DNA from: Chitinimonas viridis | GTDB taxonomy: Bacteria; Pseudomonadota; Gammaproteobacteria; Burkholderiales; Chitinimonadaceae | Assembly: GCF_030409555.1 (NCBI RefSeq) | Contig: NZ_JAUFPU010000019.1 | Coordinates: 344,941-408,940, forward strand | Length of the DNA: 64,000 nt | Reading direction: 5' to 3' | Part shown: in pieces, positions 36,970-45,407 of the stretch | How the letters are laid out: each line of letters begins with the position of its first letter | Numbering within the stretch: position 1 is the stretch's first letter | Translations under genes and position numbers: made by a program | Notes under the pieces: model-generated | What the model saw: only the letters and a program-made list of their open reading frames with translations | Database searches by the model: none | Told to the model about the DNA's origin: nothing

Positions 36970-38196
36970 TTAACGCTGCAGCGGCACTGCCAATACCTGG
37001 GTGGGCTTGAGGCTGGCTGCATCCTTCAGGCTGCCATCGGCTTGGTACCGCCCGACAAAGGAATTGGCAATCACATACAGCTTATCCCCCACCAAGGTGC
37101 CCGTGGTCGGCTCATCCAGCGCAGGGTGGTGATGCGACTGTAGTACCGTCATACCGGTGATGCTGCGGCCATCGGCGGCAAGCGCCACGCGTATCACCCG
37201 CCCTGGGTTGGTGCTGTTCTGCACCCCAAACAGCGCCTGGTCACGCCAGTAAAGCCCGTCTATCCCGCCAGTCATGACCGTATCGGGCTGCGGCATACGC
37301 ATCGCTTCGCCTGTCGTCGCATCCACCCGGGCAATACCGGTGGAGAGGGTCACATACAAGGCATTCCCCTGGCCTACCGCCAACCCATTGGCGCCACGCA
37401 AGCTCCCCTTCTCGCCAAAACGTGCCAGCACGGCTTCGCCCGGTTTCAGTCGCCAGAGCGACCCTTCGGCCGAATCGCTGACATACACGCTACCGTCATC
37501 GGCAACCGCAACATCGTTGAACTGCAGTGCATCCTCCCCCTCCAGCCTACCCTGCAATTTGCCAGTGCGCAGATCGTAGCGCAGCACCGCATTGCGGCGC
37601 GCCAACTTGCTGCTGTCCTCAAAGCCATTGGTACTCACGGCATAGAGCACGCCACGTGCGGCATCCACCGCCAAGCCCAGCACGGCATCCAGCTTATCGG
37701 TCTTGCGCGAGAAATCCTTGGTTCGCCCCTTGGCGTCCACCACCACGATCTTGTGCTGGGCCACACTCCCCAGAAAGAAGCGCTTGCCGCGTGCATCATA
37801 AGCAATACCCTCGGGTATCAGTTTGGGGTCTGGCAGGCTCAAGCCGACTGGCGCATCTGGCGTGCGCGGCTCATCCGCTGCCAGCTCCTGCCGCACAGCC
37901 TGGAAATCGGCATCCGCCCATAGCGCATCAAACCCCAGGCCGGGCGAGGGCACCAAACCCAGCTTACGGCCCTTCAGCGCCCGTAGCTCCGCCAGCGCCG
38001 CAGCCTTGTCGCCCAGGCTGGCAAGCGTCATGGCTTGGTAATACGCCAGCAAGCCATCACCGGGCCGCTCTGCCCGCAGTGCCTGCACACGGGCCAAGCG
38101 TGCCTTCAGAGCCGCCTGCGGGTCATCTTCTGCCTGGGCGGGCGCCCCAAGGGCAAGGCATAGCAAGCTGCAAATCCAAAGGCGTGAAGCGGGCAT
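36970..38196 (-). CDS. Periplasmic SMP-30/NHL-type beta-propeller protein
   Basis: The protein is 408 aa with a signal peptide (residues 1-22, ending APAQAE) and TCAGGAG before ATG 38196. A helical segment with TPR-like character covers about 25-105 (LLAYYQAMTLASLGDKAAALAELRAL). From about residue 120 it is a six-bladed-propeller sequence: PEGIAYDARGKRFFLGS, LGLAVDAARGVLYAVS, FNDVAVADDGSVYVSD and ANGLAVGQGNALYVT. These repeats are those of the SMP-30/gluconolactonase-like group. Whether it is an enzyme or a binding protein is unknown. Confidence 0.8.
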   Translation of the reverse strand: MPASRLWICSLLCLALGAPAQAEDDPQAALKARLARVQALRAERPGDGLLAYYQAMTLASLGDKAAALAELRALKGRKLGLVPSPGLGFDALWADADFQAVRQELAADEPRTPDAPVGLSLPDPKLIPEGIAYDARGKRFFLGSVAQHKIVVVDAKGRTKDFSRKTDKLDAVLGLAVDAARGVLYAVSTNGFEDSSKLARRNAVLRYDLRTGKLQGRLEGEDALQFNDVAVADDGSVYVSDSAEGSLWRLKPGEAVLARFGEKGSLRGANGLAVGQGNALYVTLSTGIARVDATTGEAMRMPQPDTVMTGGIDGLYWRDQALFGVQNSTNPGRVIRVALAADGRSITGMTVLQSHHHPALDEPTTGTLVGDKLYVIANSFVGRYQADGSLKDAASLKPTQVLAVPLQR

Positions 38197-38351
38197 GGCG
38201 GGCTCCTGAAAAGTAGTCGGCCACTATAGTAGTGCCACGCCAGCTTCGTCGATGCTGGGCAGCAGCAAGGTGCCAATAAGCAACAGGCAGCAAAGCCAGG
38301 CAGGCTTCTCGCTACCTTACATAGCGTTAAAGCACGTTAATCCACCTGCAC

Positions 38352-38371
38352 TTATATTTGTGGGAATATAA
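38352..38371. promoter_or_regulatory. AT-rich inverted repeat upstream of the antiporter gene
   Basis: TTATATT-TGTGGG-AATATAA is a perfect 7-bp inverted repeat with a 6-nt spacer. It lies about 120 bp before the antiporter start, in the 293-bp gap shared by two divergent genes. It may overlap a promoter. No regulator is assigned. Confidence 0.3.
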
Positions 38372-38489
38372 CTAGGCATGCCTTATGCCACCGCCAAGCC
38401 TTGCTGTAAGCCACGGCGCGCAGCATCATGCACCCCATTACACCCGCCACTGAGCCTTAAAACGCGCCATCAACGGTACAAACATACAC

Positions 38490-39749
38490 ATGAACCCAAC
38501 CACGATACAGATCATAGGCGCAGCGCTGTTTGCCATCGCCCTAATACATACCTTCTCCACTAAGTTCTTCGAGCGCCTGGCCCGTAGCCGGCCGCAGCAT
38601 GCTGGCATCTGGCATCTGCTGGGCGAGGTGGAGGTGGTTTTCGGGTTCTGGGCCATGGTGCTGATGCTGGCGATGTTCTTCCTGCAGGGCAAGGATGTCG
38701 CAACAGCCTATATCGACTCGCGCAATTTCACCGAGCCCTTGTTCGTTTTCGCCATCATGGTCATCGCCGGTACTCGCCCCATATTGCAGTTGGCCAATTG
38801 GCTGGTCGAAGCCCTGGCCAGGCTGATCCCGCTGCAGACGAAACTGGCGCATTACTTTCTGGTACTCGCACTAGTTCCCTTGCTGGGCTCCTTCATCACC
38901 GAACCTGCCGCCATGACACTGGCTGCGCTGGTGCTGCGTGATCGCTATCTGGGTGCCGGTGTCAGCAACCGCTTCAAGTACGCCACCCTGGGGGTACTGT
39001 TCGTCAACATCTCCATAGGCGGCACCCTGACACCCTTTGCAGCACCGCCTGTCCTGATGGTTGCGGCCACCTGGAACTGGGATATCGCCTTCATGATCAC
39101 GACCTTTGGCTGGAAAGCCGCTGTCGCCGTCGTGTTCAACGCCGTTGCGGTGACTACCCTGCTGCGCAAGGAGTTGCTGGGGCTCCAGCCAAACAGCACA
39201 GGTGCTACGACACACCCTGTCCCCCTTGCGTTGATCGCCGTGCATCTGCTGTTCATGGTCGGGGTCGTAGTATTCGCCCATCACCCTGCCGTCTTCATGG
39301 GGCTGTTCCTGTTCTTCCTTGGGGTGGCCCACGCTTACGAACGCCATCAGGACAAGCTGATCCTGCGCGAAGGCTTGCTGGTGGCCTTCTTCCTGGCTGG
39401 CCTGGTGGTATTGGGTGGCCAGCAGCAGTGGTGGCTGCAGCCCGTACTCCTGAGCATGAATGCCGATGCGGTCTACTTCGGCGCCACCGCACTGACCGCC
39501 GTGACCGACAATGCCGCCCTGACCTATCTGGGTTCGCTGGTAGAAGGGCTGTCCGACGAGTTCAAATACGCCCTGGTAGCCGGTGCCGTCACCGGTGGCG
39601 GCCTGACCATCATCGCCAACGCGCCCAACCCGGCGGGTATCGCCATCCTGCGCGACAAGTTCGATGACGGCGCCGTGCACCCATTGGGGCTGCTGGCCGC
39701 CGCACTCCCGCCCACCCTGGTGGCCATGCTGGCCTTCAAGCTGCTGTAG
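38490..39749 (+). CDS. Putative Na+/H+ antiporter (PF07399-type)
   Basis: This 419-aa inner-membrane protein has about eleven hydrophobic helices. It matches the putative Na+/H+ antiporter family by its overall layout: an N-terminal helix followed by TKFFERLARSRPQHAGIWHLLGEVEVVFGFWA, then FITEPAAMTLAALVLRDRYL, GVLFVNISIGGTLTPFAAPPVLMVAA, and near the C terminus VTDNAALTYLGSL and TGGGLTIIANAPNPAG. Paired TEPAA and TDNAALT loops resemble the ion-transporter superfamily re-entrant segments. The ion specificity is inferred from the family name only. It stands alone. Confidence 0.82.
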   Translation: MNPTTIQIIGAALFAIALIHTFSTKFFERLARSRPQHAGIWHLLGEVEVVFGFWAMVLMLAMFFLQGKDVATAYIDSRNFTEPLFVFAIMVIAGTRPILQLANWLVEALARLIPLQTKLAHYFLVLALVPLLGSFITEPAAMTLAALVLRDRYLGAGVSNRFKYATLGVLFVNISIGGTLTPFAAPPVLMVAATWNWDIAFMITTFGWKAAVAVVFNAVAVTTLLRKELLGLQPNSTGATTHPVPLALIAVHLLFMVGVVVFAHHPAVFMGLFLFFLGVAHAYERHQDKLILREGLLVAFFLAGLVVLGGQQQWWLQPVLLSMNADAVYFGATALTAVTDNAALTYLGSLVEGLSDEFKYALVAGAVTGGGLTIIANAPNPAGIAILRDKFDDGAVHPLGLLAAALPPTLVAMLAFKLL

Positions 39750-39800
39750 CGGGCTTCCCGCAACCTCAGTTTCCAAGCATGCCGTATCGCAGCGAATTGC

Positions 39801-39858
39801 GGTTGCTACGAAAGTGGGGTTGCTACGAAAGTGGGGTTGCTACGAAAGTGGGGTTGCT
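39801..39858. repeat. 17-bp tandem repeat, 3.4 copies
   Basis: The unit GGTTGCTACGAAAGTGG occurs three times without a mismatch (39801-39817, 39818-39834, 39835-39851) and then a 7-bp partial copy. The unit is not a multiple of three and lies in the gap after the antiporter gene, so it is non-coding. Such arrays change copy number easily. Confidence 0.9.
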
Positions 39859-39948
39859 GAGCGCCCTCGGCAGGAGTGGCACCGTGTTGATCATCACCCC
39901 GGGGCACTCCCTTCACCGGCTGGCGCGGTATCAAGCATGGCCTATATT

Positions 39949-39988
39949 GCAATGCCGGGCACGGCAACACTGCCCGGCATTGCTTTTT
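39949..39988 (+). terminator. Intrinsic terminator just before the small secreted-protein gene
   Basis: GCAATGCCGGGC pairs with GCCCGGCATTGC (12-bp perfect stem, 11-nt loop) and is followed by TTTTT. It ends 19 nt before ATG 40008, so the ribosome-binding site of that gene (AGGAG) starts right after it. Confidence 0.85.
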
Positions 39989-40007
39989 CCAATTCAGGAG
40001 TATTGCC

Positions 40008-40352
40008 ATGCTGAAGATAACGCTGCCGCGTACCGCCATAGCTGTGGCCGCAATAACCCTTGCCGCCATCACGGCACAAGCTGCAAGCGAGTGGTATTTC
40101 TACGTCCAGAACAACACCAAGACCAAGATAGTGAAGCTGCAGGTATCCGAGACCAAGAAGGATTGGGGCGACTTTGACATAGGCAGCGGTATCGGCCCCG
40201 GCAAGAAGGAGCGCATGGAATGGGACGAGAGCACCGATACCGAAGGTTGCGATCAGTGGATACGGGCCAAGTTTGCTGATGGCAGCTATAGCGAACCTAG
40301 CAAGTTCAACTTCTGCAAGAACCTGGACGACCCCATTGAGTTCGACGATTGA
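40008..40352 (+). CDS. Small secreted protein, function unknown
   Basis: The 114-aa precursor has a clear signal peptide (residues 1-25, ITLAAITAQAAS) and AGGAG 7 nt before ATG 40008. The mature part is one small domain: EWYFYVQNNTKTKIVKLQVSE, then IGPGKKERMEWDESTD and CDQWIRAKFADGS, ending FNFCKNLDDPIEFDD with two Cys that could form a disulfide. Similar small periplasmic proteins occur in other beta- and gammaproteobacteria, some mislabelled as argininosuccinate lyase. No activity is known. It is bracketed by two hairpins (39949-39988 and 40363-40386). Confidence 0.82.
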   Translation: MLKITLPRTAIAVAAITLAAITAQAASEWYFYVQNNTKTKIVKLQVSETKKDWGDFDIGSGIGPGKKERMEWDESTDTEGCDQWIRAKFADGSYSEPSKFNFCKNLDDPIEFDD

Positions 40353-40362
40353 GTCCCCCCGC

Positions 40363-40386
40363 GAAACCCTGGCTCGCCAGGGTTTC
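40363..40386 (+). terminator. Terminator hairpin after the small secreted-protein gene
   Basis: GAAACCCTGG pairs perfectly with CCAGGGTTTC around a 4-nt loop, 10 nt after the stop codon. The following T-tract is poor (ATCCTT), so the call rests on position and stem. Confidence 0.6.
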
Positions 40387-40608
40387 ATCCTTCCAGCGTA
40401 AACCACATCACGCTACGCGCTCCCAGATTCTCCCTCCCGGCTACTAGCCACCAGAATAGTCGGCAGTACCGCCCGGCTGGTGTAAAATTACATTTCCACA
40501 AATGCAAATAGACTTTGATGCATGGACCGGCATCGTTCCAAGCCATTCCCGTGCCCACAAGCGCATCTGAGCAGCAGCAGATAGCACGACACCCAAGGGA
40601 GATACAGC

Positions 40609-42000
40609 ATGTTGACCATCGCCATTCCAGCCTTGAACGAGGCCGCCAACATCGGGTCGGTTGTCAGATTCGCCAAAGCCCACCCATCTGTCCGAGAGGT
40701 CATCGTAGTGGATGATGGCTCGATTGATGACACGGTGCGCCTGGCCACAGAAGCGGGGGCAAACGTCATCACCAGCACCTTGCTGGGGAAAGGCCCATCC
40801 ATGCGTGATGCGCTATCAGTCGCCCAGACAGACTTCATCCTCTATCTGGATGGCGACATGCGCAGGCTGGACGCCTCGCTGATCGACCGCATGCTGTCTC
40901 CGCTTGAGCGAGGGGCAGACTTCGTCAAAGCCAGCTTCGCCCGATCCGCAGGCCGGGTCACCGAACTCACCGCCCGCCCCCTGCTGCGTACCTTCTTTCC
41001 GGAACTCAGCCAGTTCAGCCAGCCATTGGGCGGGATCATCGCGGCCCGCACCGAGCTATTGCAGCGACTCAGGTTCGAAGACGACTTCGGCGTGGACATC
41101 GGCCTGCTTATCGACGCCCATTTCCTGGGCGCGCTGGTGGTAGAGGTCGATGTCGGCACGGTAGAGCACGACAGCAAGCCACTGGCCAGCCTGGGCAATA
41201 TGGCCATGCAGGTCAGCCGCGCCATCCTGCGCCGGGCCGAACTGGTAGGCAGGCTGCAAGCCGACAAACTGGCCGAGACCATGGAGCACGAGCGCCAGCT
41301 CGGTGCAGAATTGGACGGCATCGCATCCAGTATCGACGCTGGCGGTAAGCTGGCCCTGTTTGATATGGATGGCACCTTGCTGCAGGGGCGCTTCATCCAG
41401 GCCCTGGCGCAGCGTGCCGGCTTTGAGCAGGCGCTGCACCCCCTGCTGGACAATGGCATTCTGGATGCCGCTACCCGCTCCCAGGCCATCGCAGCCTTGC
41501 TCAAGGGCCTGCCCCAGCAGACATTCATCGACGTGGCAAAATCCATTCCCTTGCAGGAAGGCGCGGTAGAGGCCGTGATACAGCTGCGCAAGATGGGTTA
41601 TCGCGTCGGCATCGTCTCAGACAGCTACTACATCGCCGCAGAAATCATCCGCAAGCGTGTCTTTGCCGATTTTGCCGTCGCCCATATACTGAACTTTGCC
41701 CAGGGCGAAGCCACTGGCGAGCTGAGAGTCAACGAACTGTTCGCACACTCATCCGGCTGCGCCAGCCACGTGATTTGCAAGCGCAATGTCTTGCAGCATC
41801 TGGAGGATTTCGCCGATCAACCTTTTGGCCACACCCTGATGGTGGGCGACGGCGACAACGACCTGTGCCTGATCAAGGCTGCCGATGCCGGCTTCGCCTA
41901 CCGTACCCGCTCACCACGGCTCAGCGCCAGCGCCACGCCGCTAACCGATCTGAGGGAAATCAGCGCGCTCATCAGCCGTGAACCCGCATTGCTCCACTGA
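40609..42000 (+). CDS. Fused GpgS-like glycosyltransferase and HAD phosphatase
   Basis: The protein is 463 aa. Residues 1-235 are a GT-A transferase: IPALNEAANIGSVV, VVDDGSIDDT, and the metal motif DGD (81-83). It carries GRVTELTARPLL (115-126), PELSQFSQPLGG and FGVDIGLLIDA, the signature of glucosyl-3-phosphoglycerate synthases (GT81). Residues 246-463 are a HAD-IB (SerB-like) phosphatase with FDMDGT (251-256), IVSDSYY and MVGDGDNDL. One chain could therefore build and dephosphorylate a glycosyl-phosphoglycerate, giving the compatible solute glucosylglycerate. The domains are seen; the product is an inference. The gene stands alone and ends at a strong hairpin. Confidence 0.8.
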   Translation: MLTIAIPALNEAANIGSVVRFAKAHPSVREVIVVDDGSIDDTVRLATEAGANVITSTLLGKGPSMRDALSVAQTDFILYLDGDMRRLDASLIDRMLSPLERGADFVKASFARSAGRVTELTARPLLRTFFPELSQFSQPLGGIIAARTELLQRLRFEDDFGVDIGLLIDAHFLGALVVEVDVGTVEHDSKPLASLGNMAMQVSRAILRRAELVGRLQADKLAETMEHERQLGAELDGIASSIDAGGKLALFDMDGTLLQGRFIQALAQRAGFEQALHPLLDNGILDAATRSQAIAALLKGLPQQTFIDVAKSIPLQEGAVEAVIQLRKMGYRVGIVSDSYYIAAEIIRKRVFADFAVAHILNFAQGEATGELRVNELFAHSSGCASHVICKRNVLQHLEDFADQPFGHTLMVGDGDNDLCLIKAADAGFAYRTRSPRLSASATPLTDLREISALISREPALLH

Positions 42001-42040
42001 GTGGTCTGGCAGAAACCGGACTTTCAATGTAGCTCGCACC

Positions 42041-42077
42041 CAATGCAAACAGGCCGCTATGCGGCCCGTTTGTATTG
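42041..42077. terminator. Bidirectional terminator between convergent genes
   Basis: A long symmetric hairpin pairs CAAT, CAAAC and GGCCGC with GCGGCC, GTTTG and ATTG, with three single mismatches and a TAT loop. It lies 40 bp after the GT-HAD gene and 16 bp after the stop of the convergent binding-protein gene. Confidence 0.75.
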
Positions 42078-42092
42078 CCAAGTATTACCTGA

Positions 42093-42860
42093 TCAGTAGA
42101 TATTGAAGATGAAGTACTTACGCTGGATTTCCTGGTAAACACCGTTCTCCAGAATGGCAGCCAGCGCTGTATTCAAGCGTGACTTCAGCGCGGTATTGCC
42201 CTTGCGCAGCGCAATGCCCTGGCCCTCGCCAAAGAACTTGGGGTCAACCACCGACGAGCCCACCAGCTCAAAACCCTGGCCCTTGGGTGTCTGCAGGAAG
42301 CCATAGTAGCCGGCCACCACGTCGTCCATCACCATATCGACCTCGTTACGGCTCAGGCCCTCGTACATTTCGTCCGCGTTCTTGTAGCGGGTAATGGGCG
42401 AGGTGGCCGAATACTTGGCCGTCAGGTAACGGTCATAGGTGGTATCGGCCTGCACGCCTATCTTCATCTTGGCGATACGCTTGGGCGTGATGAACACATA
42501 GGGCACGCGTTTATTCTTGGCAAAGAAGAAAGCCGGCGTATTGGCGTAGCGGTCGGTAAAATCAACCTGCTTCTTGCGCTCTTCCGTGATGGACATCATG
42601 GCCACCGCCGCGTCCACCTTCTTCTCCTGCAGGGCCGGGATCAAGTCATCCCAGTCCACCTTGACCAGCTTGCACTCCACCTTCATCTCCTTGCACAGCG
42701 CCAGGGAGATATCGATGTCAAAACCCTTGAGATTGCCCTTGGCGTCTACGTCAGAAAAAGGCGGATATTTGCCTTCGATGGCAATGCGCACTTCTTCGGC
42801 CTGTGCGGTAGAAAAAATCGCCAGCAGCAAAACCGGCAAGAGCAAACGTAAGCTTTTCAT
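42093..42860 (-). CDS. Periplasmic amino-acid-binding protein (ABC transporter, SBP family 3)
   Basis: The protein is 255 aa from ATG 42860, where a signal peptide begins (MKSLRLLLPVLLLAIFSTAQA); longer starts would bury it. AAGGGG lies upstream. The fold is that of the LAO/HisJ/ArgT group: VRIAIEGKYPPFSDVDAKG, GFDIDISLALCKEM, DWDDLIPALQEKKVDAAVAMMSITEERKK and KIGVQADTTYDRYL. It probably binds a basic or polar amino acid. No permease or ATPase gene is adjacent, so it is an orphan binding protein here. It is divergent from hrcA. Confidence 0.9.
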   Translation of the reverse strand: MKSLRLLLPVLLLAIFSTAQAEEVRIAIEGKYPPFSDVDAKGNLKGFDIDISLALCKEMKVECKLVKVDWDDLIPALQEKKVDAAVAMMSITEERKKQVDFTDRYANTPAFFFAKNKRVPYVFITPKRIAKMKIGVQADTTYDRYLTAKYSATSPITRYKNADEMYEGLSRNEVDMVMDDVVAGYYGFLQTPKGQGFELVGSSVVDPKFFGEGQGIALRKGNTALKSRLNTALAAILENGVYQEIQRKYFIFNIY

Positions 42861-43039
42861 GATTTCGATACCCCTTATGCAATGCACCATCCGAGTGTGG
42901 GCGCAAGGGCCGAAGCCTACGCCTAGCTCACAATACGAACAACCTTCCCCCTGCATTTGTCGCAATGCAGCAATAGCGATGTTGTAGAACGCGAACATGG
43001 CCGCTTGCCGCAGCACCGCGACGCGCTACAATCGCCGAT

Positions 43040-44062
43040 ATGCTCAGCGAACGCGCCCAAATACTGCTAAAGACCCTGGTCGAGCGCTATATCGCCGAAG
43101 GCCAGCCGGTTGGTTCCCGCACCCTATCCAAGTACTCGGGTCTGGAACTGTCACCGGCATCCATACGCAATGTGATGTCCGACCTGGAAGAACTGGGGCT
43201 GATCATCAGCCCGCATACCTCAGCGGGACGCATCCCGACACCGCTGGGCTATCGCCTGTTCGTCGATACCCTGCTCACCATCCAACCATTGGAGCAACTT
43301 CAGATACGGGAGTTGCAAGGACAGCTACAGCCCGACAACCCTACCCGTGCCGTGGCAGCCGCGTCCACCTTGCTGTCGCAGTTGACCGAGTTCGCCGGTG
43401 TAGTCATGTCGCCCAAGCGGCGAGGCATCCCATTGGCACAGGTGGAATTCGTCCGCCTGGCCGAAAAACGCATCCTGCTGATCCTGGTCACCGCCGATGG
43501 CGATGTGCAGAACCGCATTCTGCTGACCGAGCGCGACCATTCCGCCAGCGAGCTGATCGAAGCCACCAACTTCCTCAACCAGCATTGCGTGGGCAAGACG
43601 CTGGAAGAAGTACGCGACGCCGTCTATCAGGATCTCCGCAATCTGCAGGGCAATATCTCCGCACTGATGAATGCGGCAGTCGAGGCCGGCAGCCAGGCCA
43701 TGGCGGAGGAAGCCACGCCCATGGTGATCACAGGTGAAAGCAATCTGCTGCGGGTAGACGAGCTGTCAGGCAATGTCGAGCGCCTGCGCCAGTTGTTCCG
43801 CGTGTTCGAAGAGAAAACCGCCCTGCTGCAATTGCTGGATCACGGCCAGCATGCTGCCGGCGTACAGATATTCATCGGCCAGGAAGCCGGCATTTCCTCG
43901 CTGGACGAATGCTCGGTCGTCACCGCCCCCTACAAGGTCAACGGCCAGATCGTCGGCACACTGGGCGTCATCGGCCCTACCCGCATGGCCTATGAGCGGG
44001 TGATACCCATAGTTGATATCACAGCGCGGCTGCTGTCATCCGCGCTCTCGCACCACCACTGA
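43040..44062 (+). CDS. hrcA: Heat-inducible transcription repressor HrcA
   Basis: This 340-aa repressor binds CIRCE operators in front of groE/dnaK genes. The N-terminal winged helix is clear: [52 protein letters not shown] and [18 protein letters not shown]. The C-terminal HrcA domain ends with [20 protein letters not shown] and [17 protein letters not shown]. The length is typical. No grpE, dnaK or CIRCE site is seen next to it. mltB follows 41 bp downstream. Confidence 0.95.
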   Translation: MLSERAQILLKTLVERYIAEGQPVGSRTLSKYSGLELSPASIRNVMSDLEELGLIISPHTSAGRIPTPLGYRLFVDTLLTIQPLEQLQIRELQGQLQPDNPTRAVAAASTLLSQLTEFAGVVMSPKRRGIPLAQVEFVRLAEKRILLILVTADGDVQNRILLTERDHSASELIEATNFLNQHCVGKTLEEVRDAVYQDLRNLQGNISALMNAAVEAGSQAMAEEATPMVITGESNLLRVDELSGNVERLRQLFRVFEEKTALLQLLDHGQHAAGVQIFIGQEAGISSLDECSVVTAPYKVNGQIVGTLGVIGPTRMAYERVIPIVDITARLLSSALSHHH

Positions 44063-44103
44063 GCCTGTCAGCCCGTCGCGCTACCGCGATAGGCTGGCAT
44101 GCC

Positions 44104-45216
44104 GTGCCCACACCCACCGGATATCCTGTTTTGATCCTACGTTCGCTGCTGCTCACCCTCGCCGCCATCACCTGCCTCGCCGACGATGCGCCGCCCCCAT
44201 CCGCCCCCGAGGCCACGCCCGCCTATTGGGAACGGCCCGATGTGCAGGCCTTCATCGACGAAATGGCCACCCAGCACGGCTTCGACCGCGCCGCGCTGGT
44301 CCAACAGTTCGCCCAGGTCACACTCAAGCCCAACATCCTGGCCGTGCTGGATAAGCCTTCCACCAGCCGCCCTTACCACGCCTTTCGCCCCGACTTCGTC
44401 AACGATACCCGCCTGCGCCTGGGCGTAGCCTATTGGCAGGCCAATGCCCCGCTGCTGCAAGCGGTGTCCGATCAATACGGCGTAGAGCCCGAATACCTGG
44501 TCGCCATACTCGGCGTAGAAACCCTCTGGGGCCGCAATACCGGCAGCTTCCGCGTCATGGATGCGCTTGGTACCATCGCCTTCGACTACCCCCGGCGTGC
44601 CGATTTTTTCCGCAAGGAACTACGCGAGTTCCTGCTGCTGGCGCGCGATGAGCAGGCCGACCCCTTTGAATTCAAGGGCAGCTACGCTGGCGCCATGGGT
44701 GCTCCCCAGTTCATGCCGTCCAGCTTCCACGCCTATGCTGCAGACTGGGACAAAGACGGACGCCACGATATCTGGAACAACCAGGGCGATATCCTGGCCA
44801 GCGTGGCCAATTACTTCGTCCAGCATGGCTGGCAACGCGGCGAGCCACTGCTGGTGCCTGCTACGGTGGAGGGCGAGGGCTACGCCCCGCTGGTCGCAGA
44901 CAAGTTCAACCTGCATTACAAGGTCAGCGAACTGGCGGCCTTTGGCGTACGCCCCTCCGAACCGCTCAATGGCGACCCCCTGGCCGTGCTGGCACCACTT
45001 GAGCACGAGCCCGGCGTGACCCGCTACTGGCTCGGCCTCGCCAACTTCTATGCCATCACCCGCTACAACCGCAGCACCCATTACGCGATGGCGGTGCACG
45101 AGCTGGCCCAGCGCATCAAGGCTGCCTATCACGACCCCAGTCTGCTGCCCAAGGTCGAAGCGCCCAAGCGCAAGCCAGCCAAGCCCAAAAAGAAATCCGG
45201 CAAGCGACGTAAATAG
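44104..45216 (+). CDS. mltB: Lytic murein transglycosylase B
   Basis: The protein is 370 aa from GTG 44104; other non-ATG starts nearby are possible. A signal-like hydrophobic stretch (LILRSLLLTLAAITCLAD) leads the protein. The Thr before Cys makes lipidation uncertain, although MltB proteins are often lipoproteins. The catalytic region is plain: YLVAILGVETLWGRNTGSF (Glu in GVET), ALGTIAFDYPRRADFF, and GSYAGAMGAPQFMPSSF with DWDKDGRHDIWNN. It cleaves peptidoglycan to 1,6-anhydro products. The tail is Lys/Pro-rich (KAPKRKPAKPKKKSG). It follows hrcA closely. Confidence 0.93.
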   Translation: MPTPTGYPVLILRSLLLTLAAITCLADDAPPPSAPEATPAYWERPDVQAFIDEMATQHGFDRAALVQQFAQVTLKPNILAVLDKPSTSRPYHAFRPDFVNDTRLRLGVAYWQANAPLLQAVSDQYGVEPEYLVAILGVETLWGRNTGSFRVMDALGTIAFDYPRRADFFRKELREFLLLARDEQADPFEFKGSYAGAMGAPQFMPSSFHAYAADWDKDGRHDIWNNQGDILASVANYFVQHGWQRGEPLLVPATVEGEGYAPLVADKFNLHYKVSELAAFGVRPSEPLNGDPLAVLAPLEHEPGVTRYWLGLANFYAITRYNRSTHYAMAVHELAQRIKAAYHDPSLLPKVEAPKRKPAKPKKKSGKRRK

Positions 45217-45407
45217 CACGGCCACAGGCTCTTACGGCAAACCGATTGCCAAACCGCATCCGGGTCAGATAGCCGACAGGGCACCTGACCCGCTCATGCA
45301 CCCATCAGGAAAATGATATCTGCACCGCCCAGGGTCTATGCTGATAGACAAGGCGCCGGGCAGGAGGAAAGCAGCGCCCATACACCGGTCAACAATAAAC
45401 GGCTCCA

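Noticed and set aside
39801..39858. Possible CRISPR array
   Set aside because: The repeats are directly adjacent with no spacers and no cas genes are near; it is a simple tandem repeat.
43017..43039. CIRCE operator next to hrcA
   Set aside because: No TTAGCACTC-N9-GAGTGCTAA-like inverted repeat is present in the short gap before hrcA.
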